The translations under genes and the position numbers were made by a program. A stretch of 64,000 nucleotides of DNA from Natronobeatus ordinarius (GTDB lineage Archaea; Halobacteriota; Halobacteria; Halobacteriales; Natrialbaceae): positions 1,240,001 through 1,304,000 of the forward strand of contig NZ_CP101456.1 of the NCBI RefSeq assembly GCF_024362485.1, read 5' to 3'. The stretch's first letter is position 1; every line of letters starts with the position of its first letter. The notes below the pieces were generated by a model. It was not told where the DNA came from. It was given only the letters and a program-made list of their open reading frames with translations, and ran no database searches. Shown here one piece after another: positions 17,499 to 25,924 of the stretch.

Positions 17499-17960
17499 TC
17501 ACTCCTGGATGTGGCTGGCGATGTGCTCACGCACGATCGTTCCACAGTACGCACACCGAACGCCGTCCTCGAGCACCTCGAAGGTCGTCGTGACCGGCTC
17601 GTCGGCGTTCGTGATACAGCCGGGGTTGGGGCACTCGAGGACGGCTTCGACGACGTCGGGCCGTTCGACGCGCGATTTTTCGACGACCTCGTAGTCGCGG
17701 ACGATATTGATCGACGCGTCGGGCGCGATCAGCGAGAGGACGTCGACTTCGTCCTGGCTCAGTTCGTGGCCTTCGACCTTGACGATGTCTTTGCGCGCGA
17801 GCCGGTCGGACGGGACGTTCATGCCGACGGAGACCTCCTCGCCTCTACTCCCGTCGATGCCGAGGATCGCGAGGACGTTGAGCGACTGCCCGCCGCGGAT
17901 GTGGTCGATGACGGTTCCATCGCGGATCTTGCTGACGCGGAGTTCGTGGTCGTCGCTCAT
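17499..17960 (-). CDS. pyrI: Aspartate carbamoyltransferase regulatory subunit
   Basis: A 153-residue regulatory chain that binds nucleotide effectors and joins catalytic trimers. The N-terminal allosteric domain starts [19 protein letters not shown]. The C-terminal zinc domain has the four ligands in CPNPGC and CAYCG. It overlaps the end of pyrB by 4 nt (ATGA), so subunit stoichiometry is probably set by translational coupling. The enzyme catalyses the first committed step of pyrimidine synthesis. Confidence 0.97.
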   Translation of the reverse strand: MSDDHELRVSKIRDGTVIDHIRGGQSLNVLAILGIDGSRGEEVSVGMNVPSDRLARKDIVKVEGHELSQDEVDVLSLIAPDASINIVRDYEVVEKSRVERPDVVEAVLECPNPGCITNADEPVTTTFEVLEDGVRCAYCGTIVREHIASHIQE

Positions 17961-18871
17961 GGCGAATCACCCAGGAGGAGGTCGAGCAGCGCCATGCGAA
18001 CCGGCACGCCGTTGTGTGCCTGTTCGAAGTACGCCGCGTGGTCGGTGCCGTCGACGGCCGGCGAAATCTCGTCGACGCGCGGGAGCGGGTGCATCACGGT
18101 CAGGTCGTCGGCTGCGTCCTCGAGCGTCTCGAGATCGATCTGGTACTCGCCGGCGACCTGCCGGTACTCGGACTCGTCGGGGAACCGCTCGCGCTGGATC
18201 CGGGTGACGTAGAGGACGTCGAGGTTCGGGAGGACCGCCTCGAGCCCGTCGTGTTCCCTGACCGTCGCGCCCTCCTGGTGGAGGTCGTAGATGACCTCTC
18301 GGGGCAACTGGAGGCTTTCGGGGCTGATGAAGTGTTGCTGGGCGTCGAAGTTCGTCAGGGTGTACGCGAGCGAGTGAACCGTCCGGCCGTACTTCAGATC
18401 GCCCATGACGCCGATGGTGAGGTCCTCGAGGCCGGCGTTCTGGCGGATCGTGTAGAGGTCGAGTAAGGTCTGGGTCGGGTGCTGTCCCGCCCCGTCGCCG
18501 GCGTTCAAAAGCGGCACGTCGACGTACTCGCTGGCCATCTTCGCCGCTCCCTCTCGCGGGTGACGCAGGACGAGCGCGTCGGCGTAGCCCTCGATGACCC
18601 GGACGGTGTCGGCGAGGCTCTCGCCTTTCTTGACGCTCGAGGACTCGATCGAGCCCATGTCGACGACGTCGCCACCCAGGCGCTTCATCGCCGTCTCGAA
18701 GCTCATCTTCGTTCGCGTGCTCGGCTCGAAAAAGAGGAGGCCGAGCAACTTCCCCGCGTGTCGCTCCGCGACGGCAGCCGGATCGGCGTCGATCTCGGCG
18801 GCGCGATCGAGGACGAGCTCGACGTCCTCGCGAGCGAGTTGCTTGCTCGTGATGAGGTGATCGTGGCGCAT
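17957..18871 (-). CDS. pyrB: Aspartate carbamoyltransferase catalytic subunit
   Basis: A 304-residue catalytic chain that joins carbamoyl phosphate and aspartate. The carbamoyl-phosphate loop is [21 protein letters not shown], the segment [11 protein letters not shown] follows, then [12 protein letters not shown], and the aspartate-binding [10 protein letters not shown] is near the C-terminus. The start is the ATG at 18871 ([12 protein letters not shown]); in-frame codons further upstream extend into the divergent intergenic region. It forms a two-gene operon with pyrI. Confidence 0.97.
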   Translation of the reverse strand: MRHDHLITSKQLAREDVELVLDRAAEIDADPAAVAERHAGKLLGLLFFEPSTRTKMSFETAMKRLGGDVVDMGSIESSSVKKGESLADTVRVIEGYADALVLRHPREGAAKMASEYVDVPLLNAGDGAGQHPTQTLLDLYTIRQNAGLEDLTIGVMGDLKYGRTVHSLAYTLTNFDAQQHFISPESLQLPREVIYDLHQEGATVREHDGLEAVLPNLDVLYVTRIQRERFPDESEYRQVAGEYQIDLETLEDAADDLTVMHPLPRVDEISPAVDGTDHAAYFEQAHNGVPVRMALLDLLLGDSP

Positions 18872-19178
18872 CCGTTCGTTACGGCTCTCCGGTGCCCCTT
18901 GAATCTCTCCATTCGGGTGGCCACAGCCAGCCACGACGTGAGCCGTGCTGACAGGCTGGACGGCTCGTCACCGCGTCGGGACGCCGATTTCGGATCCATC
19001 GGTCGAACGAAGATCGGCTCCGACCGACGATTCTACGACTGGTTGCGATGAGCCGACGAGCGTTTCCGGCGGCCGTCTCACGGCGTCGACTGCTGGCCCC
19101 GCACGGCGAGTCGAACGGGCCCCGATCTGAAGCCAAGGTAAAGAGTTATCAGTGGAGTACGGTAATACCACACAATCG
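18872..19178. other. Divergent promoter region between pyrB and the KaiC-like gene
   Basis: About 300 bases with no gene. On the plus strand AAAGAGTTATCAG (19139-19151) is TATA-like and lies about 30 nt before the ATG at 19179, which favours that codon over a GTG at 19152. No repeat or RNA gene is seen. Confidence 0.5.
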
Positions 19179-19805
19179 ATGGAGGGTCGGCTGCACACCG
19201 GAATCGACGTGTTAGACCGGAAACTCGACGGCGGTCTGCCACCAGGTTGTGTCGTGGCGTACACCGCAGCGCCGGCCAGCCAGTCTGAGCTACTCCTGTA
19301 CGAACTCACGGCCGCCCGGGGGACGCTTTACATCTCGACCGAGCGCTCCGATCAGTCCATCCGACACGCGGTCGACTCGTCGATGGCCCGAGTCGGGACG
19401 CCAACCGTCAGACGGATCGACAGCCAGAATCCGCTCGAGGAAGCCACGCGACTGATCGGCGCGCTCCCGGAGGGGGCGAACCTCATCGTCGATCCGATGG
19501 ACCCCCTCGAGCGCACGGACCGGGAGGCGTACGTGGACTTTCTCAACGCCCTCAAAGACCGGATGCTCGAAACCCGGAGCATCGCGATCTTGCACTGCCT
19601 GAAAGCCGACGATCAGCCCGCGAACCGGTCGACGACCGAGCACGTCGCTGACGCCGTCTTCAACCTCCAGACGCGGGTCGGTGCGACGGAACTCGAGAAC
19701 TTCCTTACGATTCCCAAGTATCGTCACGGCGGCGCACCCACCGAGACGATCAAGCTCCAGCTCTCAGAGCGGGTCGAGATCGACACGAGTCGCGACATCG
19801 CCTGA
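19179..19805 (+). CDS. KaiC/RAD55-like RecA-superfamily protein with degenerate Walker A
   Basis: A 208-residue protein with the RecA-fold layout of archaeal KaiC-like/RAD55 proteins. It begins LHTGIDVLDRKLDGGLPPG, the classic lead-in to the P-loop. Where a GxxxxGK(S/T) would follow, it reads AYTAAPASQSELLLYEL (residues about 28-44), with no glycines and no lysine. A Walker B-like strand (ANLIVDPMDPLE) is still present. It is therefore probably unable to hydrolyse ATP and may be a regulatory or structural paralogue. The ATG is chosen from family resemblance and the TATA-like box about 30 nt upstream. Confidence 0.8.
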   Translation: MEGRLHTGIDVLDRKLDGGLPPGCVVAYTAAPASQSELLLYELTAARGTLYISTERSDQSIRHAVDSSMARVGTPTVRRIDSQNPLEEATRLIGALPEGANLIVDPMDPLERTDREAYVDFLNALKDRMLETRSIAILHCLKADDQPANRSTTEHVADAVFNLQTRVGATELENFLTIPKYRHGGAPTETIKLQLSERVEIDTSRDIA

Positions 19806-19818
19806 ATAGAGAAATCGA

Positions 19819-20538
19819 CTACCCGTCGTAGGAGGTGAGCGTCAGTTCGTGCAGTAGTGCACCTGTTTCGTCAAAATCAGCACTGGACAGAATCATCGCG
19901 TGCTCAGTCGAGACACAGTATTTGAAACTCAACTCATCGAAAATTCGACGCTCAACAACCAGACAATCAAGCCCTGCATGACTGTCGGTGCCCGTCACTT
20001 CATAATTGAGCCCGGCCGTTTCTTCCCAGGTATCACCGACCGAAAGGGTGGATAAATCAACGTTTGCGAAATCGTTGATCGGATACCACAAATCGCCAAC
20101 CCGGGCGTTTGTGAGGTCGTCGATATCGAGATCCTCGTTGAGCGGCCGGCCATCAGAAAAGCTGTCCGGAATAATTGGCGTCACCGTAATCGTCTCTTCT
20201 TCCACGAAGCCCGCTTCGTCGATCGTGACATCGACGGTTGCCTCGTCGCCGTCTATGTCTCGAACGTCCCAGACGAACCGTTCGATAGTCAGGTTCGTGA
20301 CCTCGAACTCGTATCGACCAGTATGGGGCGTATCTGCAAGCGTCAAGCCCGCCACGGAGCCGTTTCCACCGTTACCGCCACCGGTCTCGGTATCGTCGGT
20401 ATCGTCGCCGTTTCCACCGTTACCGCCACCGGTCTCGGTATCGTCGGTATCGTCGCCGTTTCCAAGACAGCCTGCAAAGCCAATCGCCGTGGCCGATCCA
20501 CAGAGTGCGAGCAGCTGACGCCGCGTTGATTGTCGCAT
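19819..20538 (-). CDS. Tat-exported lipoprotein of unknown function
   Basis: A 239-residue precursor. The N-terminus has a twin-arginine motif (TRRQLL), a hydrophobic stretch and a lipobox ending FAGC, typical of haloarchaeal Tat lipoproteins anchored outside the membrane. A Gly/Asn/Asp/Thr-rich linker follows, then a beta-rich globular domain with one conserved-looking Cys pair (HAGLDCLVVER and FKYCVSTEH). The gene has clearly lower GC than its neighbours, lies next to an insertion-sequence remnant, and contains a perfect 48-bp duplication in the linker, all suggesting recent acquisition. The ligand or role is not known. Confidence 0.8.
   Translation of the reverse strand: MRQSTRRQLLALCGSATAIGFAGCLGNGDDTDDTETGGGNGGNGDDTDDTETGGGNGGNGSVAGLTLADTPHTGRYEFEVTNLTIERFVWDVRDIDGDEATVDVTIDEAGFVEEETITVTPIIPDSFSDGRPLNEDLDIDDLTNARVGDLWYPINDFANVDLSTLSVGDTWEETAGLNYEVTGTDSHAGLDCLVVERRIFDELSFKYCVSTEHAMILSSADFDETGALLHELTLTSYDG
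20360..20455. repeat. Perfect 48-bp tandem duplication inside the lipoprotein linker
   Basis: Units 20360-20407 and 20408-20455 are identical, and 8 bases of a third copy follow (20456-20463). The unit is a multiple of three and encodes a 16-residue Asp/Thr/Gly/Asn-rich linker block, so length changes keep the frame. Its perfect identity implies a recent expansion. Confidence 0.95.
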
Positions 20539-20602
20539 GAATACTATGTTAACTAGACGTATATATGACATTCTATTTCCCAGGATCACGAGCAACGAAT
20601 CC

Positions 20603-20698
20603 TCATGCTCCATCGATAGTCGGATTCCTCCCCCGACTAACGTCGTGGGCTTCCTCCTTGCACTTCTGTGACTTGCCGAATTCACCTGCATTGAGGCG
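20603..20698 (-). mobile_element. IS200/IS605-family tnpB C-terminal remnant
   Basis: Reading the minus strand from 20698 to the TGA at 20605-20603 gives LNAGEFGKSQKCKEEAHDVS and then RGRNPTIDGA. This is the characteristic C-terminal tail of haloarchaeal IS605-family TnpB/OrfB proteins. The codon just upstream (20701-20699) is a TAG stop and no TnpB core is present, so only the last 31 codons survive. The nucleotides 20631-20649 form the short hairpin (CCCCGAC / GTCG-GGG arms) typical of the right end of these elements. It marks an old or truncated insertion beside the AT-richer lipoprotein gene. Confidence 0.8.
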
Positions 20699-20786
20699 CT
20701 AAGGCCCCTTCCTCAACGAGCGAGCGAAGCGAGCCGCCGACCGGCGAGGAGAAACCCCTAACCGTCGGGCCTTCCAACGCCTGTCG

Positions 20787-21710
20787 ATGACCGACGACGC
20801 CGTCGAGTTGCCAGCGGATCTCGACCTCGAGGCCGTCCGCGAGGCGCTGCTCGAGTGGTACGAGGCGGACCATCGGCCGTTTCCCTGGCGGGAGACCGAC
20901 GATCCGTACGCGATCCTCGTCTGTGAGGTGATGAGCCAGCAGACCCAGCTCGACCGGGTGGTCGACGCCTGGGAGGCGTTCCTCGAGCGCTGGCCGACGA
21001 CGGCCGATCTCGCCGCGGCCGATCGGGCCGACGTGGTGGGCTTCTGGAGTGGACACCGGCTGGGCTACAACAACCGGGCGAAGTACCTCCACGAGGCGGC
21101 GAGTCAAGTCGAAGCGGAGTACGACGGTGCGTTTCCCCGCGAGCCCGACGAGCTCCAGGAGCTGATGGGCGTCGGCCCCTACACGGCCAACGCGGTGGCG
21201 AGTTTCGCGTTCAACGAGGGCGACGCGGTCGTCGACACGAACGTCAAACGGGTCTGTTACCGGGCGTTCGACGTCCCCGACGACGACGCGGCGTTCGAAC
21301 GGGCGGCGACCGCGCTCATGCCCGACGGTCGCTCACGGGCGTGGAACAACGCGATCATGGAGCTCGGGGGTGTGGCCTGCACCCAGACGCCGCGCTGTGA
21401 CGAGGCCGGCTGTCCCTGGCGGGAGTGGTGTGGCGCCTACGCGAGCGGCGACTTCACGGCCCCTGACGTGCCCACCCAGCCCAGTTTCGACGGGAGCCGC
21501 CGCCAGTTTCGCGGCCGGATCGTCCGCACCCTTCGGGAGTACGACGAACTCGAGCTGGATGTCCTCGGTCCCCGGATTCGAGTCGATTACAACCCCCAGG
21601 GCGAGCACGGCCGAGCGTGGCTGCTGGAACTGCTCGCCGACCTCGAGACCGACGGCCTGGTCACGCTCGAGACGCGCGATGGCGAGCCGGTCGCGCGGCT
21701 TCGGCGCTGA
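20787..21710 (+). CDS. mutY: A/G-specific adenine glycosylase
   Basis: A 307-residue HhH glycosylase that removes adenine mispaired with 8-oxoguanine. Catalytic glutamate lies in CEVMSQQTQLDRV, the HhH motif is MGVGPYTANAVASFAF, and the conserved Asp is in VVDTNV. Fe-S ligands are in CTQTPRCDEAGCPWREWC with C-x5-C-x4-C-x5-C spacing, slightly different from endonuclease III. The C-terminal region beyond about residue 230 is short and looks more like a winged-helix module than the full Nudix-like domain of bacterial MutY, so 8-oxoG recognition may differ. Confidence 0.93.
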   Translation: MTDDAVELPADLDLEAVREALLEWYEADHRPFPWRETDDPYAILVCEVMSQQTQLDRVVDAWEAFLERWPTTADLAAADRADVVGFWSGHRLGYNNRAKYLHEAASQVEAEYDGAFPREPDELQELMGVGPYTANAVASFAFNEGDAVVDTNVKRVCYRAFDVPDDDAAFERAATALMPDGRSRAWNNAIMELGGVACTQTPRCDEAGCPWREWCGAYASGDFTAPDVPTQPSFDGSRRQFRGRIVRTLREYDELELDVLGPRIRVDYNPQGEHGRAWLLELLADLETDGLVTLETRDGEPVARLRR

Positions 21711-21750
21711 TCGGCCTGAGCTTTTTCCCCGTCGGCGACGACTCGAGGGT

Positions 21751-22359
21751 ATGACGGCCGACGGCGACGCCGACAGCACCGATCCGATCCGCGTCGTAGC
21801 GATCTGTGGGAGCCTCCGCGAGGACAGCTACACCCGCCTGGCGCTCCGGCGCGCGCTCGAGGAAGCCGAACGTGGGGGCGTCGAGACGGAGCTACTCGAT
21901 CTTCGGGAGTGGGACCTGCCGGCGTTCGACGCCGACGTCGACCGAGCGAGCGCTGGCGACGCCGCGGAACTGGCTGCCCGGGTGCGCGAGGCCGACGCGG
22001 TCCTGCTGGGGACGCCGATGTATCACGGCTCGTTCTCCTCGCCGCTGAAGACCGCGCTCGACTACTGTGGGTTCGAGGAGTTCGAAGACAAGACGGTCGG
22101 CCTGCTCGCGGTCGCCGGCGGGGCGTTCCCGGTGACGGCGCTCGAGCACCTGCGATCGGTCTGTCGGTCGCTCAACGCGTGGGTGATCCCACACCAGGTG
22201 GCGGTGGCGAACGCCCGCCGTGCCGTCGACGACGGCGAGTTCGTCGACGAGTCACTCGAGAACCGGGTGGCGACGCTCGGCCGGCGGGCGGTCCAGTACG
22301 CACGAATCGAACCCGACCCGGACTCCTTCGAGAGCGATCAGAACGTCGGCGCGCGGTAG
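21751..22359 (+). CDS. NADPH-dependent FMN reductase family protein
   Basis: A 202-residue flavodoxin-fold protein. The FMN phosphate loop is VVAICGSLREDSYTRLALR, the conserved LLGTPMYHGSFSSPLKTALDY follows near residue 88, and GLLAVAGGAFPVTALEHLR is the third flavin-contact block. Family members reduce FMN, quinones or chromate with NAD(P)H. It lies 40 nt downstream of mutY on the same strand; a role in oxidative-stress handling is plausible but is context only. Confidence 0.9.
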   Translation: MTADGDADSTDPIRVVAICGSLREDSYTRLALRRALEEAERGGVETELLDLREWDLPAFDADVDRASAGDAAELAARVREADAVLLGTPMYHGSFSSPLKTALDYCGFEEFEDKTVGLLAVAGGAFPVTALEHLRSVCRSLNAWVIPHQVAVANARRAVDDGEFVDESLENRVATLGRRAVQYARIEPDPDSFESDQNVGAR

Positions 22360-22364
22360 AGTGA

Positions 22365-22394
22365 CAACTGAAACGGGTTACACACTACGAGCAG
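22365..22394 (+). repeat. 30-bp dispersed repeat, copy 1
   Basis: Starts CAACTGAAACGGGTTACACA and ends GAGCAG. It matches copies at 34266-34295 and 37180-37209 with only one to three differences each. It begins 6 nt after the FMN reductase stop. Immediately downstream CACTGACGTTCAGTG (22400-22414) is a further inverted repeat, followed by GCTACTATAG, which resembles the right flank of copy 3. Confidence 0.85.
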
Positions 22395-22473
22395 GTGTGC
22401 ACTGACGTTCAGTGGCTACTATAGCTCGGTGACGGGCGTCGCGGAGATCGGCCACGACGCGGCCGAGGGCGTG

Positions 22474-23142
22474 TCACGGATCGAGGGTTCGGTAGAGGCG
22501 GCGCTGCTGGGCGATAAACGAACAGAGCCAGAACGAGAACACGCCGAAGTAGAACGCGGGGAACTCGACGAAGAGACTCGTCCCCTCAACGGTAAACAGC
22601 GTCGTCCTGAACGACCAGTCGGTGAACCACGTCGTCGCGAGTAGCGCCGACGCCCCGAGTGCGACGAGGATCGCCGGGACGACTCCCGGGGGCGAGGGGA
22701 CGCTCCTCGAGGCCGATCGGTCGTCGTCCGCGTCGATATGGAAGATACGTCGCTCGAGGGCGAACTGGCCGGTGAGGACGAGCGCGAGCGAGAGACCAGC
22801 GACGGCGACGCCCCGTTTACCACCGACCGATTCGGCGATCAGCAGCCAGACGATCCAGCTCCCCGTGAGGACCATCGTGGTGAGGAGCCGCCGTGGGCGG
22901 AGCAAGTCGACGAGGTCGCTCGTCGCCACGCCGAAGACGCCGGTTCTGAGTAGCGAGCCACAGAAGAGGATCCCCAGCCCGGCCATGGCAGTCGAGAGCG
23001 TCCGCGCCTCGACGGCGACGAGGACGAACCACGCCCCCACCGCCGTCGTCTCGACCGTCGCCGAGGAGAGAGCGGCCGTCACGCCGACCAGCCGACGCCG
23101 CGTGGTCTGGCCGAGGACGCTCGGCTGGCGAAAGACGCTCAT
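22474..23142 (-). CDS. Integral membrane protein, unknown
   Basis: A 222-residue protein with about six hydrophobic spans (for example TVETTAVGAWFVLVAVEAR, TMVLTGSWIVWLLIAESV, VAVAGLSLALVLTGQFAL, VVPAILVALGASALLATTW and FPAFYFGVFSFWLCSFIAQ). Short charged loops and an acidic HIDADDD loop lie between spans. I see no transporter or enzyme motif. It is convergent with the FMN reductase gene; the dispersed repeat copy 1 lies in the 114-base gap. Confidence 0.8.
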   Translation of the reverse strand: MSVFRQPSVLGQTTRRRLVGVTAALSSATVETTAVGAWFVLVAVEARTLSTAMAGLGILFCGSLLRTGVFGVATSDLVDLLRPRRLLTTMVLTGSWIVWLLIAESVGGKRGVAVAGLSLALVLTGQFALERRIFHIDADDDRSASRSVPSPPGVVPAILVALGASALLATTWFTDWSFRTTLFTVEGTSLFVEFPAFYFGVFSFWLCSFIAQQRRLYRTLDP

Positions 23143-23469
23143 ACCGGACGAACGGGTTCCATCGGCTTCGTTATGGGAACCCTTCTCCTCGGTGGCGAAC
23201 GGAAATTGTGTTGTTCGAGCGCCGAGACTGTGCGCTGGCTGCCCGAGAGGTCCTGAGCGCCGCGCCAGTCGTCCACGCGCCCACGCGCCCATCGTGTCCG
23301 CGTCTCTCCCCGGCCACAGTCTCACGCGATCTCGGGCCGTCGACCATCAGTTAGGGTCGTATTGTCTGGCCGGAAGCACGGTCGTAAGTCGTGCGTAACC
23401 GACGCCCGCTCGAGTGAACTACTCGAAACGTTGGACAGAACTATTTACAGTGATGTCGTCGAGCGCAAT
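23143..23469. other. Divergent intergenic region between two membrane-protein genes
   Basis: About 330 bases with no supported gene. ACTATTTACAG (23448-23458) is the most TATA-like stretch on the plus strand, but it is only about 18 nt from the ATG at 23470. No repeats of the families seen elsewhere and no RNA gene are visible. Confidence 0.45.
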
Positions 23470-24039
23470 ATGCCCGATTCGGAGCAACAGGACGAGCGGC
23501 TTTCAGAGCGCGTCGTAAAAGAAGCGGTGAGCGTCGGTATGGAGACGCCGATGCGGGAACCGATCCTCGAGGCCGTCGAGGAGGCAGACGGGGGACCATC
23601 GTCGGGCGGGCGTCGGTTGCCGCTCGCAGGAGCGCTCCTCGCACTCGGTGCAGCGGTGGGCTATCTCGTCGGGACGAAACGCGAGCACCTCGATTCGGAG
23701 GCGCTATCGATCGAGGACTTCGAGACGCCGGATGCCATCACCGAGGTGGCCGAAGACGTGGAATCGCCCGAAATCGAGACGGCTGACGACGACGTCGAGG
23801 TCGACGCCGACGAGGAGTCCGGTGGGAGTCGGCTTCGCCGGATCGGGATCGTGCTGGCGATCGTCGGCGCGATTGCCCTCCTGCGGCGTCGTTTCTCTTC
23901 GTCAGCGGAAGAGGAGTGGGAGCCGATCGAAGAGTTCGAGCCCGCGGTGGACATCGACGAACCGAGCGATCCCGACGAGTCGGAAGCGGACGTCGACGAG
24001 GAGCCGACGCCGTCGTTGGACGACGAAACCGAAGAGTGA
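23470..24039 (+). CDS. Two-span acidic membrane protein, unknown
   Basis: A 189-residue protein beginning MPDSEQQDERLSERVVKEAV. The first half has a hydrophobic span (LPLAGALLALGAAVGYLVG, about residues 55-73); a second span (IGIVLAIVGAIALL) lies near residues 122-135, followed by a basic RRR and a long acidic tail. The acidic linker and tail are probably cytoplasmic or surface exposed depending on topology. No enzymatic motif is seen. It resembles many haloarchaeal small membrane proteins of unknown role. Confidence 0.75.
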   Translation: MPDSEQQDERLSERVVKEAVSVGMETPMREPILEAVEEADGGPSSGGRRLPLAGALLALGAAVGYLVGTKREHLDSEALSIEDFETPDAITEVAEDVESPEIETADDDVEVDADEESGGSRLRRIGIVLAIVGAIALLRRRFSSSAEEEWEPIEEFEPAVDIDEPSDPDESEADVDEEPTPSLDDETEE

Positions 24040-24154
24040 GTCGTCTGGACCCTCGGTGTGCTGGGTCCCGCGAGTTCTAATCAGAAATCCGACTGATCGC
24101 CCTGGGCGATGGTCAAGATAAACAGTAAAGTCAGGACTGGTCGTATTCAGGCTC

Positions 24155-24490
24155 ATGACGGAGTACACCGTGGAGTTCGTCGGCACCGGCGAGACGATCA
24201 CGTGCTCGGACAAAGAGACGATTCTCAGTCGCTGTCTCGAGGAAGGCATCGCCCAGGAGTACTCCTGTCGCGTCGGGATGTGCCTGGCGTGTTCGGCTGA
24301 GATCCTCGAGGGTGACGTGACCCAGCCAGCCGCCCGCGGACTCACGGAGGCGGAGGCCGACCGCTACGCCCTGACCTGCATGGCTCGCCCCCAGTCGGAC
24401 CTCAAACTCGAGCGCGGAAAGTACCCGCCGAGCATCGAGGACGACGTCGACGCCGACGCTTCGAGCGATCCGGCGACGGCCGACGACTGA
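24155..24490 (+). CDS. [2Fe-2S] ferredoxin, plant-type
   Basis: A 111-residue electron carrier with cluster ligands Cys38, Cys43, Cys46 and Cys75 in the C-x4-C-x2-C...C arrangement (SCRVGMCLACS and LTCM). The N-terminal beta strands (TEYTVEFVGTGETITC) and the acidic C-terminal tail (DDVDADASSD) are typical of halophilic forms. It lacks the long N-terminal insertion of the major halobacterial ferredoxin, so it is probably a second, specialised ferredoxin. GATAAACAGTAA about 35 nt upstream is a likely promoter element. Confidence 0.92.
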   Translation: MTEYTVEFVGTGETITCSDKETILSRCLEEGIAQEYSCRVGMCLACSAEILEGDVTQPAARGLTEAEADRYALTCMARPQSDLKLERGKYPPSIEDDVDADASSDPATADD

Positions 24491-24638
24491 ACCGTACCGA
24501 GTAACCGGCGCAACCGCGACCGTGCGTCGGATGGATCGAAATTGCCGGACGGCGGTACTGATACGGCTGCGTGCTGATCGGCTACTCGAGTGTGCGCGTC
24601 GACGCGAAAATGGACTCCCTGTGGCAGGTTATGACCGC

Positions 24639-25769
24639 TCACTCGACGAAATCGATGTCGTTCGCGCCCGGTCCGACCGCTTCGGTTTCGGGACGGCCGT
24701 AGATCTGTGGCGAGTCGACGCCGGTGACGACGATCATCGTCCGCATGCTGCCCTCGAGGCTCTCGTCGATCGAGGTCCCCCAGATGATGCGTGCGTCGGG
24801 GTCGATCCGGTCGTAGATCTCCTCGACGACGCCTTCTGCTTCCTCGATGGACATGTCGTTGCCGCCGGTGACGTTGACGAGCGCGGAGTTCGCGCTGGAG
24901 ATGTCGACGTCGAGCAGGGGTGATCGCAGTGCCGTCTTGACGGAATCTTCGGCTTTCGCTTCCGAATCGGCCTCGCCGAGCCCGATCATCGCGACGCCAC
25001 CACGTTCCATGACGGTGCGGACGTCGGCGAAGTCGAGGTTGACGAGCCCGGGCTTCGTGATGAGTTCGGTGATGCCTTTGACCGACCGCATCAACACCTC
25101 GTCGGACACCTTGAACGCTTGTCGAACGGGGAGTTTGCCGACCGAGTCGAGCAGGCGGTCGTTCGGGACGACGATGACGGTGTCGGAGACGTCGCGCAGG
25201 CGCTCGAGGCCGGCCTCCGCGTTCGTTCGCCGGACTTCGCCTTCCGCGGTGAAGGGGGTCGTGACGATCGAGATGGTGAGTGCGCCGGTCTCGCGGGCGG
25301 CCTTGGCGACGACGGGGGCAGAGCCCGTGCCAGTACCGCCGCCGAGTCCGGCAGTGACGAACACCATGTCAGAGCCCTCGATGGCGTCGTAGATGTCCTG
25401 CTGGCTCTCGAGGGCGGCTTCCTCGCCGACCTGCGGGAGCGAGCCCGCGCCGCGGCCGCCGGTCTTCTGTTCGCCCATCAGGATCTTCGTGTCGGCGTCG
25501 ATCTCGACGAGGTGCTGAACGTCCGTGTTAGCGGCGACGAGTTTCGCACCGTGGATCCCCTCCTCGGTCATCCGGTTGACGGTGTTTCCGCCCGCGCCAC
25601 CACAGCCGACGACCGTGATATCCGTCTGGAGGTCCTGTAGTACGTCGGCTAACTCCTCGTCGGTCATCGTCCCGCTCGCGTTTTCGGCTTCGAGGTCGGC
25701 CTCGGCGTCGAACTCCTCCGGGCTCTCGTCCTCGGCCTCGTCGATAGCGTCTTCGATGATGGAGTCCAT
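24639..25769 (-). CDS. ftsZ: Cell division GTPase FtsZ
   Basis: A 376-residue tubulin-superfamily GTPase that assembles the division ring. An acidic N-terminal extension of about 45 residues precedes the GTPase core. The T4/GTP loop GGGTGTG is at residues 143-149 and the synergy loop region contains [15 protein letters not shown]. The [20 protein letters not shown] lead-in is typical of the archaeal FtsZ1 group. Its promoter region carries an 18-bp palindrome (25817-25834), the first candidate for regulation of this gene. Confidence 0.96.
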   Translation of the reverse strand: MDSIIEDAIDEAEDESPEEFDAEADLEAENASGTMTDEELADVLQDLQTDITVVGCGGAGGNTVNRMTEEGIHGAKLVAANTDVQHLVEIDADTKILMGEQKTGGRGAGSLPQVGEEAALESQQDIYDAIEGSDMVFVTAGLGGGTGTGSAPVVAKAARETGALTISIVTTPFTAEGEVRRTNAEAGLERLRDVSDTVIVVPNDRLLDSVGKLPVRQAFKVSDEVLMRSVKGITELITKPGLVNLDFADVRTVMERGGVAMIGLGEADSEAKAEDSVKTALRSPLLDVDISSANSALVNVTGGNDMSIEEAEGVVEEIYDRIDPDARIIWGTSIDESLEGSMRTMIVVTGVDSPQIYGRPETEAVGPGANDIDFVE

Positions 25770-25816
25770 TCCTTGGCCGGTATAGAAGATGGAGTGTAAT
25801 TACCTTTCCCCTAGAC

Positions 25817-25834
25817 GTCAGACGACCGTCTGAC
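25817..25834. promoter_or_regulatory. 18-bp palindrome upstream of ftsZ
   Basis: GTCAGACG and CGTCTGAC flank a 2-base centre, giving a perfect 8-bp inverted repeat 48 bases upstream of the ftsZ start codon. A TATA-like CATAAGTAA (minus strand, about 25845-25854) lies just upstream of it, so the palindrome would overlap the transcription start. That position suits an operator or a 5' stem-loop. Confidence 0.6.
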
Positions 25835-25924
25835 ACCGTACTGATTACTTATGGGTCGAAAGTACGGCAATTGAGAACAGACGTACTCGAGCGTAGATGT
25901 CGTTTTACTCACTCCTCTCTAGAA

